A DNA stretch of 60,823 bases from NCBI GenBank assembly GCA_943789485.1, contig CALSUH010000013.1:1-60823 (forward strand). Reading direction: 5' to 3'. The notes below the pieces were generated by a model that ran no database searches, had not been told where the DNA came from, and saw only the letters and a program-made list of their open reading frames with translations. Of the stretch, positions 1-9,354 are shown in pieces (position 1 is the first letter of the stretch; every line of letters starts with the position of its first letter). The position numbers were made by a program, and so were the translations under genes. Source of the DNA: an uncultured Pseudomonadales bacterium (GTDB lineage Bacteria > Pseudomonadota > Gammaproteobacteria > Pseudomonadales > Pseudohongiellaceae).

Positions 1-1
1 G

Positions 2-304
2 AATCAAAGCTTCTGGACTCAGGCCAGAGAAGGCCTCAATATTACAACGGTTATTTTCGCGAACCGCTCTTACAATATTCTCAATGTAGAATATGCTCGA
101 CTAGGTGTCACCGAATTTGGCGACATAGCCGCGAGCTTGTTCGATATCGGCAATCCTGCGCTAAATTGGGTCGATATGGCCAGAGGTTTCGGAGTGCCAG
201 GTGCTACTGCTGACACTGCCGAGGAGCTAACCACTTTGCTTGAGAAGAGTTATGATACACCCGGACCCTTCGTTATTCAGGCCAACGCTGAAATGCAAAG
301 ATAG
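2..304 (+). CDS. TPP-dependent enzyme, C-terminal part (acetolactate synthase-like)
   Basis: The frame is open from base 2 and stops at TAG 302-304, giving the last 100 residues of a protein whose start lies outside the window. The segment ANRSYNILNVEYARLG and the following stretch with GNPALNWVDMARGFGVPG resemble the C-terminal thiamine-pyrophosphate-binding domain of the acetolactate synthase / benzoylformate decarboxylase-like family, where an Asn-Arg-x-Tyr turn and a 'D...A.G.G' helix follow the cofactor site. The protein ends normally with a FVIQANAEMQR tail. The family is clear, but the substrate (2-oxo acid type) cannot be told from this fragment. It converges on the symporter gene on the other strand. 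Confidence 0.75.
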   Translation, partial: NQSFWTQAREGLNITTVIFANRSYNILNVEYARLGVTEFGDIAASLFDIGNPALNWVDMARGFGVPGATADTAEELTTLLEKSYDTPGPFVIQANAEMQR

Positions 305-317
305 AGAAAAATCTGTG

Positions 318-342
318 ACGAGAGCTAAATTCTAGCTCTCGT
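318..342. terminator. Hairpin between convergent genes, probable terminator
   Basis: A perfect 10-bp inverted repeat (ACGAGAGCTA at 318-327, its complement at 333-342) with a 5-base loop sits between the TPP enzyme stop and the symporter stop. On the minus strand a run of five T follows about six bases after the stem, so it fits a terminator for the symporter transcript best. The plus side lacks a T run. Confidence 0.5.
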
Positions 343-386
343 GATCCAACTCCCCTGAGATTTTCAATGCCCGTGCGTAGAACTGA

Positions 387-1934
387 CTAAACCCAGTCAA
401 GATTGCGCTGAATTCTTCCCAAGTCCTTGTAGAACGTAGCCGACATCTGTGTGTCTACTGCGCTATTCTTTGCGGGGAACATCAGCGTGAATATCGGAAT
501 TATGAAGACCGGCAGCAATAGCGTCAGGAACGATGGGTCGCGCCACTCTCCTAGATACTGACAAAGCTCATACCAAGTCTGCGCAAATCCACCTACGTCG
601 GCATTCTCGGCACCGGAGTACCAGTTGTTGAGCAGCCACATAAGCAGCCCGCTTATAAACCCAATCAACATTCCCCAAAACGCAGCCTTCTCTGTCGTCT
701 TCTTCCAGTAAAACACGTAGGTCACTGCAATAGCTGGTGGCACTACCATCGCGAATCCCAATAGTAAAAATTGCAGCACCGAGCCGAAGTTAAAATACCA
801 GGCACAAAATGCTGCTGTGGAACCGTAGATCACTGTAACTAGCTTATACAGCCCCAGCTTCTTTTCGCTGGAGAAATTCTTAGAGCCCGGTATCCAATCA
901 CTAACCAACATCGTTGCACTAGCCAAGAGAATAGGCGCACCAGAGGAGATTACCGCGGCTAATACGGCCGCCAACGCAATGCCGCCCAGTAGCGGCCCGG
1001 TATCCATCGCAAGTTGCGCAATGTTCAAATAGCCAGACAATCCGGATTCTGAGCCATAACTCACCATGGTTAAGATACCGATAAATCCTGCAACCATCGG
1101 CATCAATGCGGCGATTATCCCTGCCAGAAAAAAACCCGGGATAAGATATTCCTGCTTCGCAGCGGAGCTCGCATAGTTTGCATATATCGAGGCAGCTGGC
1201 GTATGAATCGTCGCAGAAATAAACAGTGCGATAATTGTTGCCCAGCCGATGCCGGTAAAGCTCCACCACGACGGAATGTCTTTGCCCGCCTCAAGTAGCC
1301 TGATTTCCGATTGTGCGACCACCGACTCCCAACCACCTAGATTCTGCATCGCTATATAACCGACCACAGACAGACCGACAATGATAACTGTGCAGTGCAC
1401 TATATTTGTTATCGCCGTGCCTTTTAGGCCGCCGGTGACGGTGAACAACACAATCACTACCGCTCCGATGATGATACAGAGCCCGAACGGCCATCCTGTC
1501 ACGCCACTAACGATAGTCGCTATTACGTAAGGCTCAATAATATTTACAACCAGATACTCCGCCTGCACACACAGACTAGTCAGAGACTGACAGCGGCTTG
1601 AACCGAAGCGCCTATCGAAAACCTCTCCCACACTGCGAAGTCTCAGCTTGCGATAAGGTATAGCGAAGAACAATCCAACCATAAACAAGGCAGCGAAGGA
1701 ATTGACGCCGTACCACAGATGGCCTATGCCCTCAGTAATAACATCGCCCGCGACACCATAGGTACCCGCACCACCGATGCGAGTTCCGGCTATGCCCGCT
1801 GCCAGCATACCTACACCTAGCGTGCCACCACCGATTGCCCAGTCAGCAGAGCTTTTATTACCACGACTGATATAAATCCCAACCGCGATGAAGAACAGCA
1901 AATACGCGAGGATCACATAAGCAGTCAAATCCAT
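387..1934 (-). CDS. Sodium:solute symporter family protein
   Basis: A protein of about 515 residues with some 13 hydrophobic segments, typical in length and layout for the SSS (SLC5) family of Na+-coupled carriers in the inner membrane. The N-terminal segment with SSADWAIGGGTLGVGMLAAG and the Gly-rich region after it match the family's first helices, where the Na2 site is built. I place the start at ATG 1932-1934, preceded by GGAG six bases upstream, rather than at a TTG four codons further out. The substrate cannot be read from sequence. The amidohydrolase gene lies divergently, which may hint at uptake and breakdown of a small organic acid or lactone, but that is inference. Confidence 0.85.
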   Translation of the reverse strand: MDLTAYVILAYLLFFIAVGIYISRGNKSSADWAIGGGTLGVGMLAAGIAGTRIGGAGTYGVAGDVITEGIGHLWYGVNSFAALFMVGLFFAIPYRKLRLRSVGEVFDRRFGSSRCQSLTSLCVQAEYLVVNIIEPYVIATIVSGVTGWPFGLCIIIGAVVIVLFTVTGGLKGTAITNIVHCTVIIVGLSVVGYIAMQNLGGWESVVAQSEIRLLEAGKDIPSWWSFTGIGWATIIALFISATIHTPAASIYANYASSAAKQEYLIPGFFLAGIIAALMPMVAGFIGILTMVSYGSESGLSGYLNIAQLAMDTGPLLGGIALAAVLAAVISSGAPILLASATMLVSDWIPGSKNFSSEKKLGLYKLVTVIYGSTAAFCAWYFNFGSVLQFLLLGFAMVVPPAIAVTYVFYWKKTTEKAAFWGMLIGFISGLLMWLLNNWYSGAENADVGGFAQTWYELCQYLGEWRDPSFLTLLLPVFIIPIFTLMFPAKNSAVDTQMSATFYKDLGRIQRNLDWV

Positions 1935-2167
1935 GGCCAACTCCAACTTTAATTCTAGTCAATCTACAAACTGCTGATAGATAGCAAACGAGCCCAATTC
2001 GGACCGACCTGCTAGGCATCAACCTATTTTTCTAATGTTCACGCATACTACACGATGGCAATTGTAAGACAACAGATGGGCAGCAAAATTATACCGCTAT
2101 TCCCATAAAACCAACGTGATGCTAACGTGAGTGCTTGAGTTCTAGATGTGCATCAACAGGAAAAATT

Positions 2168-3199
2168 ATGTCTGAATTAGAACCGGGCTCCAACCCATGG
2201 CTAACTCAAATAGAAGAAGAAATCCTCGACCCTGGCCGAGCAATCATCGACCCCCATCATCACCTCTGGAAGAAGCGCTTCAATCGCGACTACTTATTAC
2301 CTGAACTATGGACAGACACAGGATCAGGTCACAATATTGTGAAGACGGTTTTCATAGAATGCCGAGCGTTCTATCGTCGCGAGGGAGAACAACACCTAAA
2401 GAGTGTAGGAGAAACGGAAACGATTGCGGCGCTAGCCTCTCAAAGCCGAGCCAATATATCAAATAAAGCCTACATCGCGGGTATTGTTTCACACAGCGAT
2501 CTCACCCTGGCCGGCGAATCGGAAGAGAAATTGCTTGAAGCGCTAGAGCAACATCGCGCTGTAAGCAATGGCCTACTACGTGGTATTCGCCACTCTGCCG
2601 CGCGTGACAAACGCCCGGAAGACTTATTTATCGTGGGATCTGCCCCGCCCTACCTACACAGCAAGGAAGCATTTCGAAAAGGTCTTCGAATCATTGCGGA
2701 ACAAGGCCTAACTTATGATACTTGGCATTATCATCATCAAAATTTAGACTTCTTAGACCTCGCTCGCGCAGTGCCAAATTGTACAATGGTACTCGATCAT
2801 TTCGGCACGCCACTGGGTGTCGGCATCTATAAAAATTCTAGAAATGAAATTTTCCAGAAATGGAAAGCACAGATCCGCGAGATTTCAAAATGCCCGAATG
2901 TCTATGCTAAGCTAGGCGGGCTAGCAATGCCTGACAATGGATTCGACTGGCACTTACAAAGTAGGCCGCCAAACTCCGATGAATTCATCAAGGAGCAACA
3001 AAAGTACTACATGCATGCCATCGAATGTTTTGGCCCCGAGCGCTGCATGTTCGAGAGTAATTTCCCAGTGGATCGACTCTCAATTAACTATCATGTCTTG
3101 TTCAATGCCTACAAGAAGATGGTCACCGATTTTAGCGAAGATGAGAAGCATGCCATGTTCTATGCCACAGCGGAAAAGGTCTACAGCCTGCAGGACTAG
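2168..3199 (+). CDS. Amidohydrolase family 2 (TIM-barrel metal-dependent hydrolase)
   Basis: A 343-residue cytoplasmic protein. The N-terminal IIDPHHHLW motif provides the first metal-binding histidines of amidohydrolase family 2 (lactonase / decarboxylase-like TIM barrels). Further candidate ligands follow at TWHYHHQNL and in VLDHFGTP, and a C-terminal MFESNFPVD stretch supplies the usual late catalytic Asp. I choose ATG 2168 because AGGAAA lies just before it; the frame extends upstream only through a TTG. The HAD gene follows after two bases, so the two are probably co-translated. Relatives hydrolyse sugar or aromatic lactones; the substrate here is unknown. Confidence 0.85.
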   Translation: MSELEPGSNPWLTQIEEEILDPGRAIIDPHHHLWKKRFNRDYLLPELWTDTGSGHNIVKTVFIECRAFYRREGEQHLKSVGETETIAALASQSRANISNKAYIAGIVSHSDLTLAGESEEKLLEALEQHRAVSNGLLRGIRHSAARDKRPEDLFIVGSAPPYLHSKEAFRKGLRIIAEQGLTYDTWHYHHQNLDFLDLARAVPNCTMVLDHFGTPLGVGIYKNSRNEIFQKWKAQIREISKCPNVYAKLGGLAMPDNGFDWHLQSRPPNSDEFIKEQQKYYMHAIECFGPERCMFESNFPVDRLSINYHVLFNAYKKMVTDFSEDEKHAMFYATAEKVYSLQD

Positions 3200-3201
3200 C
3201 A

Positions 3202-3852
3202 ATGTCTTACCACAGCTTGATATTTGATTTAGACGGAACTTTAACGAACCCACTTACCGGCATCGTGCGCTGCATGAACTATGCCCTGAGCAGTCATGAC
3301 CATCAGGTGAGATCCGAGCAGGAGATTAAGCCCTATATCGGGCCGCCTCTGGAGGCTGCATTGAGCGATCTATCGGGGAGCACGGATGAGGCTCACATCA
3401 AAGAGTTGGTAACAACCTACAGAGAACGCTACGGGGAACTAGGCTATAAAGAGAATGTCGTCTATGACGGTATCTTTGAGCTATTAGACACCCTACAAGG
3501 AGAAGGATTTCGAATGGGAGTCTGCACCTCCAAGTTCGAAAAATACGCAATCAAGGTACTGGAGGAATTTAAGCTCGATAAATACTTTGCGTTCGTGAGC
3601 GGCAGTGGCGCTTTTGGGACCACCAAGTCTGATCAACTGCGCGGCCTGTTGGATACTACAATTGTCTTAGATAGTTCGCTGATGATCGGTGATCGCTACA
3701 TCGACCTAAGCTCTGCGCACAACACGGGACTGCGCTGTGCCGGCGTACTTTGGGGCTACGGTAGTTTAGAAGAATTGGCTGCTGAAGCACCCACGTTTAT
3801 AGCCGAATCTCCATCTCACTTAAGTGCCTCTATTATTAAAAATAGCCAGTAA
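3202..3852 (+). CDS. HAD-superfamily hydrolase, phosphoglycolate-phosphatase-like
   Basis: A 216-residue protein starting MSYHSLIFDLDGTLTNP, which contains HAD motif I (DxDGT, with the nucleophile Asp). Motif II is the Thr/Ser in GVCTSKFEK, and motif III/IV is around MIGDRYIDL with the Mg-binding acidic pair. An all-helical cap lies between motifs I and II. Size and cap match the Gph-like subfamily (phosphoglycolate phosphatase, PPi phosphatase, 5'-nucleotidase). It is tightly coupled to the amidohydrolase upstream and ends three bases from the convergent thioesterase gene. Exact substrate unknown. Confidence 0.85.
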   Translation: MSYHSLIFDLDGTLTNPLTGIVRCMNYALSSHDHQVRSEQEIKPYIGPPLEAALSDLSGSTDEAHIKELVTTYRERYGELGYKENVVYDGIFELLDTLQGEGFRMGVCTSKFEKYAIKVLEEFKLDKYFAFVSGSGAFGTTKSDQLRGLLDTTIVLDSSLMIGDRYIDLSSAHNTGLRCAGVLWGYGSLEELAAEAPTFIAESPSHLSASIIKNSQ

Positions 3853-3855
3853 GTG

Positions 3856-4275
3856 CTATTTCCTCCTAATACGTTTAATCACTGCACTGCTCGTTAACAC
3901 AACAGTCTCGCCGACAAAGAGTTCGCAGCGAGAGAACACTATAGAACCTCCGCGCCGGGTCAACTCTCCCCTACCCTCAACCAGGTCACCTTTGTAAGCC
4001 GGCCCAATGAATTCACTGTTGCAACTCACTGTGACGACACTTTCAGTTTCACCGCCGTTGGCGCAGAGACAGAGCGTGTAGTCTGCCAATGCCATCATCA
4101 CGCCACCGTGCAAGGAATCATGCGCATTGCAGTGGTGCTCCTGCACTCGAAATGCTGTTCGAGTATTCTCGCCATCCATTACAAAGAAGAATGGGCCAAT
4201 ATAGTCCTCGGCCTTGTCACCTTCCCAATGGCGATAGTTAGAATCGATCTCGTAGTCTTCGGGCTTTACACTCAT
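3856..4275 (-). CDS. PaaI-family thioesterase (hotdog fold)
   Basis: A 139-residue single hotdog domain. The diagnostic segment is HDSLHGGVMMALADYTLC, where the 'HGG' turn and the following acidic residue (Asp in ALAD) form the acyl-CoA binding and catalytic site of PaaI-like thioesterases. It would hydrolyse acyl- or phenylacyl-CoA in the cytoplasm; its chain preference is unknown. It converges with the HAD gene and lies downstream of the small lipoprotein gene on the same strand. Confidence 0.85.
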   Translation of the reverse strand: MSVKPEDYEIDSNYRHWEGDKAEDYIGPFFFVMDGENTRTAFRVQEHHCNAHDSLHGGVMMALADYTLCLCANGGETESVVTVSCNSEFIGPAYKGDLVEGRGELTRRGGSIVFSRCELFVGETVVLTSSAVIKRIRRK

Positions 4276-4308
4276 CTAATCATCTCTTTGATTTTTACTC
4301 GATTTTTA

Positions 4309-4500
4309 CTAATCATCATCGTCATCAGATACGGCCAAATCTACGGCAGCCCCGACAACTTTAAAGGGTACCTTCACTACTTCGACCGTCGTACCCACAA
4401 CAGCACCGACTACGGCACTCACGCAGGAAAATAGTAGCAGGCAGAGACCTAACAACATCAACGATCTGAATTTTCTGAATTGAATAGTAAGTAATTTCAT
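4309..4500 (-). CDS. Small lipoprotein, NF038104-like
   Basis: A 63-residue protein with an N-terminal hydrophobic segment ending in a lipobox (LLFSC), so the mature form starts at the Cys. A Val/Ala/Gly-rich stretch (VVGAVVGTTVEVV) follows and the protein ends in a run of five Asp. This layout recalls the small NF038104-type lipoproteins of gammaproteobacteria; I make that match from memory. Its ATG overlaps the TGA of the truncated acetyltransferase upstream (ATGA), so its translation may once have depended on that gene. Confidence 0.6.
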   Translation of the reverse strand: MKLLTIQFRKFRSLMLLGLCLLLFSCVSAVVGAVVGTTVEVVKVPFKVVGAAVDLAVSDDDDD

Positions 4501-4688
4501 AACTTTAATTGCCAGTATTCCAGATCTGTGGACTCACCAAATTTGTATCCAGCCTCAGAGAACTGGCCTGCCTTAACAAACCCGAGGTTCTCGTGCAATG
4601 CAAAACTACTCGCATTGGGCAGAGCGATACTCACGATTAGAAACTGTATCGGCTTCTTACGTAATTCATCAATAAGATGATGATACAA
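4497..4688 (-). pseudogene. GNAT acetyltransferase, C-terminal remnant
   Basis: Only the last ~62 residues remain: a helix (LYHHLIDEL), a beta strand (LIVSIALPN) and the SSFALHENLGFVKAGQF segment, which is the typical end of phosphinothricin-acetyltransferase-like GNAT proteins. The N-terminal part with the acetyl-CoA motif Q/RxxGxG/A is missing. A TAG codon lies directly in front of the surviving TTG, at about 4689-4691, and a short tandem ATTCCC repeat follows 13 bases away. The gene looks truncated by a rearrangement rather than by a point change. Confidence 0.6.
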
Positions 4689-4703
4689 CTACCTACAGCG
4701 CCT

Positions 4704-4724
4704 ATTCCCGATTCCCTATTCCCT
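4704..4724. repeat. Tandem heptamer ATTCCC(G/T) x3
   Basis: Three head-to-tail copies of a 7-base unit (ATTCCCG, ATTCCCT, ATTCCCT) lie between the acetyltransferase remnant and the patatin gene, right beside the point where the remnant loses its 5' part. Confidence 0.8.
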
Positions 4725-4749
4725 GTCGCTTATTAGTACAGATTGACCG

Positions 4750-5820
4750 TTAGCGCTTGCCGGTAAAAGGCTGCACGTCTTCAATTCCTGTACCGCTGTC
4801 AACGAGTGCTGCGAAGTCATCGGCTAGACGCTTACTCTTCTCGAGAACGGTAGACCAATAAGCAACGCGACTGGGATAGTCGAGAGTCTCGAAGTCTGTT
4901 CGGTCTGGAATTTTGCTATAGGGTAACTCGGCAACGAATTCTTTAGAGGGAACAACCATAACCACGTTCTCGAAATTCTTAAGGTCTACTCGGCGCCAGG
5001 GAACTCGCTTATCAAACCAACCCGGTATCACCGCTGATGAGAAATGTGGATACAAGACCAGATCGTCGCCTGCGTGAAAGGGAAAGTCGAAATGGTAGTC
5101 TGTGATGCCACCATCCCAATACATACCGCGCTTTGCGCTGTGAATATCACGCACTCCATTTAGCACGAAGGGAATGGCGCCACTCGCCATCATCGCATCC
5201 ATTAGGTTTTCTTTACTCATAGCAACGTGAGCAGTCGCCAGGTCGTTGGAATTCCTAAAGGGTGATGCTTGCCCCATGTTGGAGAAGATATTCCGCTCAA
5301 AGAAAAGAGAGAGCGTCTTCCTACTGGCGACATTTAGTAAGGCACTGCTGAGTAGTTGCAACATGCGCAGCGCTTTGACTGGTGATGAGCCAATCCCTCG
5401 CGCGCGGTCGGCAATTATATGCGTCCTGAAAATTTCGTTCTCAAGGATTTCTTTACCACCATCTGGCCCAAGGGTCTGGGCAAGCATTTCTCGCGCCTGC
5501 TCAGTTATCTCGTCGGTGGTTGGTTGTTCGGAGTACTGCTCCTCGCTGTAGCGTTTCGCGAGACGCTCGATAGCTGCCACGGGGTCGGCAGTAGCAAGAC
5601 AGCACATTCTCCAGGCACCTGCGGAGGAACCAAGGGTTATCAGTTCCCGCTGTCTATTCGCGAAGAACTCACCGAAGATATAGCGATCCAGACCAAACAG
5701 CACAAACCATTTAGGGCCGCCGGAGGCTCCTAGCATGACTTTAAACTGATCGGCATTGAGTCCTTCGCTACGAAGGCGCTGCAAAGCGTGGGGGCCAGCA
5801 AAAATAGTAAGAGATGACAT
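4750..5820 (-). CDS. Patatin-like phospholipase family protein
   Basis: A 356-residue protein. The N-terminal MLGASGGPKWFVLFG segment is a Gly-rich oxyanion-type turn and LITLGSSAGAWR carries the GxSxG-like nucleophile motif (G-S-S-A-G). A DGGITDYHFDFPF segment near residue 235 supplies the D-G-G of the Ser/Asp dyad. Together these place it among patatin-like serine acyl hydrolases. No signal peptide is evident, so it is likely cytoplasmic or peripheral to the membrane. ATG at 5818-5820 is the start; the codon before it is TTG. It is divergent from the MFS gene with about 77 bases between. Lipid substrate unknown. Confidence 0.8.
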   Translation of the reverse strand: MSSLTIFAGPHALQRLRSEGLNADQFKVMLGASGGPKWFVLFGLDRYIFGEFFANRQRELITLGSSAGAWRMCCLATADPVAAIERLAKRYSEEQYSEQPTTDEITEQAREMLAQTLGPDGGKEILENEIFRTHIIADRARGIGSSPVKALRMLQLLSSALLNVASRKTLSLFFERNIFSNMGQASPFRNSNDLATAHVAMSKENLMDAMMASGAIPFVLNGVRDIHSAKRGMYWDGGITDYHFDFPFHAGDDLVLYPHFSSAVIPGWFDKRVPWRRVDLKNFENVVMVVPSKEFVAELPYSKIPDRTDFETLDYPSRVAYWSTVLEKSKRLADDFAALVDSGTGIEDVQPFTGKR

Positions 5821-5897
5821 CAAGCGCTAATGATATAATCGTAAGCTCTCGCAGGCTATAGCCAGTAATCCCAATCACCAAACCTTGTAGAGCACCC

Positions 5898-7078
5898 ATG
5901 CTCAGTAAGCTGCTCACCGAGCGAAAGACACTCCTGTATCTGCTGGCGATAGGCAACACGATCGCCTTTGCCACGTGGCAGGTTATGCTTAACAATTTTG
6001 CCGTAGAGCATGCCGCCTTCACCGGCGAAGAGATCGGTATTCTACAAAGTCTCCGTGAAGTACCGGGTTTCCTCGCCTTCACAGCTATTTTAGTGATGAT
6101 ATTCATCAGGCAACAGACCTTCGCCATACTCGCGCTGCTCACGCTAGGCATAGGCACCGCCATTACCGCCTTCTATCCAACGGCCCTGTGGCTCTATTTC
6201 GCCACGGTAATCATGTCTATAGGTTTTCACTATCTAGAGACTCTACACAATTCCCTAAGTCTGCAGTGGCTGAGTAAGGACGAAGCCCCGAAAGTGCTCG
6301 GGAAAATACTGAGCGTCCGGGCTCTGTGTAATTTTATGATTTTGGGCACCCTCTACATCTATTTGATGTTTTTTGCGGCCAATTACAAGCTAATTTATAT
6401 GCTCGCTGGATTCACCGCTGCAGCTATCGGCATTTTCTGCTGGCTCGCAATCCCGCATTTCGAAGATGACGTTGCGCAGAAGAAAACCTTGTTCCTGCGC
6501 AAGAAATACTGGCTGTACTACCTGCTGACCTTCTTTGCTGGCGCTAGGCGTCAGATATTCGTTGTGTTCGCTGGATTTCTACTTGTAGAGAAATTCGATT
6601 TTCCGATCGAGGACGTAGTGATGCTAACGCTCGTAAACGCGGCACTCACTTTCTATCTGGCACCAAGATTGGCCGTTTGATCAGTTACATCGGCGAGAGG
6701 CGCGCACTAACGCTTGAATACATTGGGCTGATAGTCATCTTCGTCAGCTACGCCTTCGTGGACACGATCGAGTTTGCGATCGCGCTGTATCTGCTGGACC
6801 ATATGTTCTTTGCCATGGCAATAGCAATCAAGACCTATTTTCAGAAGATCGCCGACCCAGCAGATATTGCCGCCACCTCCAGCATTAGCTTTACCATCAA
6901 CCATATAGCGGCAGTCGTACTGCCAGCGCTGCTGGGGTTTGTATGGATAATCAATCACAGTGCGGTATTCCTGATAGGCGCAGCGATTGCCTGCGCCTCC
7001 TTAGTCCTGTCGCAGCTCATACCAGACCATCCGCGGCCCGAAGCGGCGACTCGATTAACCAGCACACAGCCCAGCTAA
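5898..7078 (+). CDS. MFS transporter, frameshifted
   Basis: Two adjoining frames make one major-facilitator protein of about 393 residues with 12 hydrophobic helices. The first frame (5898-6680) ends AFYLAPRLAV-stop in helix 7/loop; the second (to 7078) resumes with LISYIGERRAL. Restoring one base near 6666-6669 (AGATTGG to AGAATTGG) reads APRIGRLISYIGERR, a natural cytoplasmic loop. Helices on both sides are intact, so this is either a sequence error or a very recent mutation. The transported substrate is unknown. No partner gene is coupled to it, though the patatin gene is divergent. PF07690-type topology; no subfamily motif recognised. Confidence 0.7.
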
Positions 7079-7231
7079 GCTGATTTCCGTGTTCCTTAAC
7101 GTTAAATAACGTTACTTCACTTATTCTGAGTGATTTTTTACCGTAATCTCCGACTCCTATCTAGTAATCGGCCTAATGCTTAGGACCTATCCGTTTTAAG
7201 CAATAAGCACGTAGAAGGGAACGAGCAAGCC

Positions 7232-9274
7232 GTGAAAAAGCACATTCAACTCCCCATCATCTATACAGCCCTAGCTTGCTGCCTAGGCAGCCAATTGGCG
7301 CAATCACAAGAGTCCGAGGAGGTCGAGGAGGTCATCGTTTGGGGACGATCTCTGCAGCTACTAGGCATCTCCAGTTCTGCATCACAGGGGGTTGTCGGCT
7401 ATAGCGACTTCTCGACTAGACCGCTGTCACGTGTCGCGGAGCTGGTCGAAGTCGTGCCCGGCATGATCGCCACTCAGCACAGCGGCCCGGGCAAGGCGAA
7501 TCAATATTTCCTGCGCGGCATCAATCTCGATCATGGCTCCGACTTCTCTACCTACTTTGATGGCATGCCGGTTAATTTTCGAACCCATGCCCACGCTCAA
7601 GGCTACATGGACTTGAATTTCATCATTCCAGAGATCATCGAGAGAGTGGATTTTCAGAAGGGTCCCTACTTTGCGGACACCGGAGACTTCTCGTTAGCAG
7701 GCTCCAACTCTATGAAGACCTACGATACTCTAGATAAAAACTTCACAGAGATTACCTTCGGCTCCGAAGATGAAATTCGCTTAGTGACCGCAAATTCCTT
7801 TCAATTGGCGAACGGCAGCGTGCTCGCCGCCTTTGAGCATCATCAGTCCAACGGCCATTTCGACTTAGACCAAGATGTACGTAAATACAACGGCCTGCTC
7901 AAGTACACCGGAGACATAGCTAACATACCAAGCCGCATCACCTTCTCGGCCTATGACTCCCAGTGGATATCAACGAATCAAGTGCCACAGCGCGCCGTAG
8001 ACAGCGGCCTAATCTCGCGTTTTGGATTCATTGACCCCGATCTGGGCGGCGAGTCGCACAGATACTCACTAACCGGCAATTTCGAGATCAATGACTGGGA
8101 TCTTAATCTGTATGCAAGTTCCTACTACATGAACCTGATTAACAATCCGACTTATTTTCTTAACAATCCAGCAGACGGGGATGAATTTGAGCAGGAAGAC
8201 GAACGACTCCTCTTCGGTGGCTCACTAAGCAAGCGCAGCGAGTCAGAAATATTCGGCCTGCCTGCCACGCAGACTGTCGGCATCGACATTCGCTATGATG
8301 ATGTAAACGAGCTAAACCTGTTCAATACGATAGGCGGACGGCGCGCTAGCAGCATTCGCGAAGACGAGGCAGAGGAGTTCAGTGCTGGACTGTTTGCCGA
8401 ATCGCAGATCTCCCTGACCGACAAGCTGCGTGCCACGCTCGGCGTGCGAGTAGATCTCTATGATTTCGAAGTCGACGCTCTGCGCGAAGGCAACTCTGGC
8501 AGTGATCAAGACTCGCTCTGGCAGCCGAATATCGGACTCGCTTACCGCGTCAACGAGAACGTTGAGCTTTATCTAAACTATGGCCACGGCTTCCATTCCA
8601 ATGACGTCCGCGCTGCGGTCAATACCATAGATCTAGTTACCGCAGAGCCTACCGAGGCACAAGACGTTTTAGTCCAGGGCAAGGGTAGCGAGATTGGCTT
8701 TCGTTACGACACCCTAAATGGATTCGATATCGCCATCGTCGCTTTCGAGTTACGCATAGACTCAGAGCTGGTATTCGTTGGCGACGCCGGAACTACCGAA
8801 CCTAGCGATCCGACCAGCCGCGGCGGTGTCGAGATCAATTCCTTCTGGGAGATTAGCGAGAACTGGGTATTCGATTTCAGTGCGACGAAAACCAACGGCT
8901 ATTTCCGTGGACTACCCTCGAATGCCGACAGCATTACCGATGCCCACGAGAAAGTGCTTGCCGCGGGCCTGACCCATGTCGGCAACAATGGACTGACTGC
9001 TAGCCTACGTGTCCGTCACTTCAGCGATGCCGCGCTAACCAAGGACGAAGCCGCGCAGAAGGACGGCTCGACACTCGTTAACGCCGGCATGTCTTATGAG
9101 TTCAATAATTGGGAGATCGGAGTCGACGTTCTAAACCTGCTGGACGTAGAGAACGACGACATCGCCTACTTCTTCGAGTCACAACTTACTAGCGAGACAA
9201 CTGGAGTAGAAGATATTCATTTCCATCCCTCGAATCCGCGCCACATTAGACTGCTCTTGAAGTATCGATTCTAA
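7232..9274 (+). CDS. TonB-dependent outer-membrane receptor
   Basis: A 680-residue protein beginning at GTG 7232, with a Sec signal peptide ending near SQLAQSQE. A TonB-box-like EEVIVWG follows. The plug domain spans roughly residues 45-165, with VAELVEVVPGMIATQHSGP and the FLRGINLDHGSDF motif (LRG typical of plugs). A 22-strand barrel follows and the C-terminus is aromatic (LLKYRF), as needed for BamA insertion. It would import a scarce ligand using ExbBD-TonB energy. No substrate-specific neighbour is adjacent, so the ligand (metal chelate, vitamin or sugar) is not known. A strong terminator follows it. Confidence 0.88.
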   Translation: MKKHIQLPIIYTALACCLGSQLAQSQESEEVEEVIVWGRSLQLLGISSSASQGVVGYSDFSTRPLSRVAELVEVVPGMIATQHSGPGKANQYFLRGINLDHGSDFSTYFDGMPVNFRTHAHAQGYMDLNFIIPEIIERVDFQKGPYFADTGDFSLAGSNSMKTYDTLDKNFTEITFGSEDEIRLVTANSFQLANGSVLAAFEHHQSNGHFDLDQDVRKYNGLLKYTGDIANIPSRITFSAYDSQWISTNQVPQRAVDSGLISRFGFIDPDLGGESHRYSLTGNFEINDWDLNLYASSYYMNLINNPTYFLNNPADGDEFEQEDERLLFGGSLSKRSESEIFGLPATQTVGIDIRYDDVNELNLFNTIGGRRASSIREDEAEEFSAGLFAESQISLTDKLRATLGVRVDLYDFEVDALREGNSGSDQDSLWQPNIGLAYRVNENVELYLNYGHGFHSNDVRAAVNTIDLVTAEPTEAQDVLVQGKGSEIGFRYDTLNGFDIAIVAFELRIDSELVFVGDAGTTEPSDPTSRGGVEINSFWEISENWVFDFSATKTNGYFRGLPSNADSITDAHEKVLAAGLTHVGNNGLTASLRVRHFSDAALTKDEAAQKDGSTLVNAGMSYEFNNWEIGVDVLNLLDVENDDIAYFFESQLTSETTGVEDIHFHPSNPRHIRLLLKYRF

Positions 9275-9286
9275 AAAACAGGCATA

Positions 9287-9323
9287 AAACAAAGCCCGCC
9301 AACATCGCTGGTGGGCTTTGTTT
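9287..9323. terminator. Bidirectional Rho-independent terminator
   Basis: A 14-bp stem (9287-9300 pairing with 9310-9323, one G-T wobble) around a 9-base loop, GC-rich at the centre and flanked by A and T runs. It separates the convergent TonB-receptor and YceI genes and can work in both directions. Confidence 0.85.
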
Positions 9324-9354
9324 AAAAGCTCAAGTGCTCTCCCTAGTACTGCTG

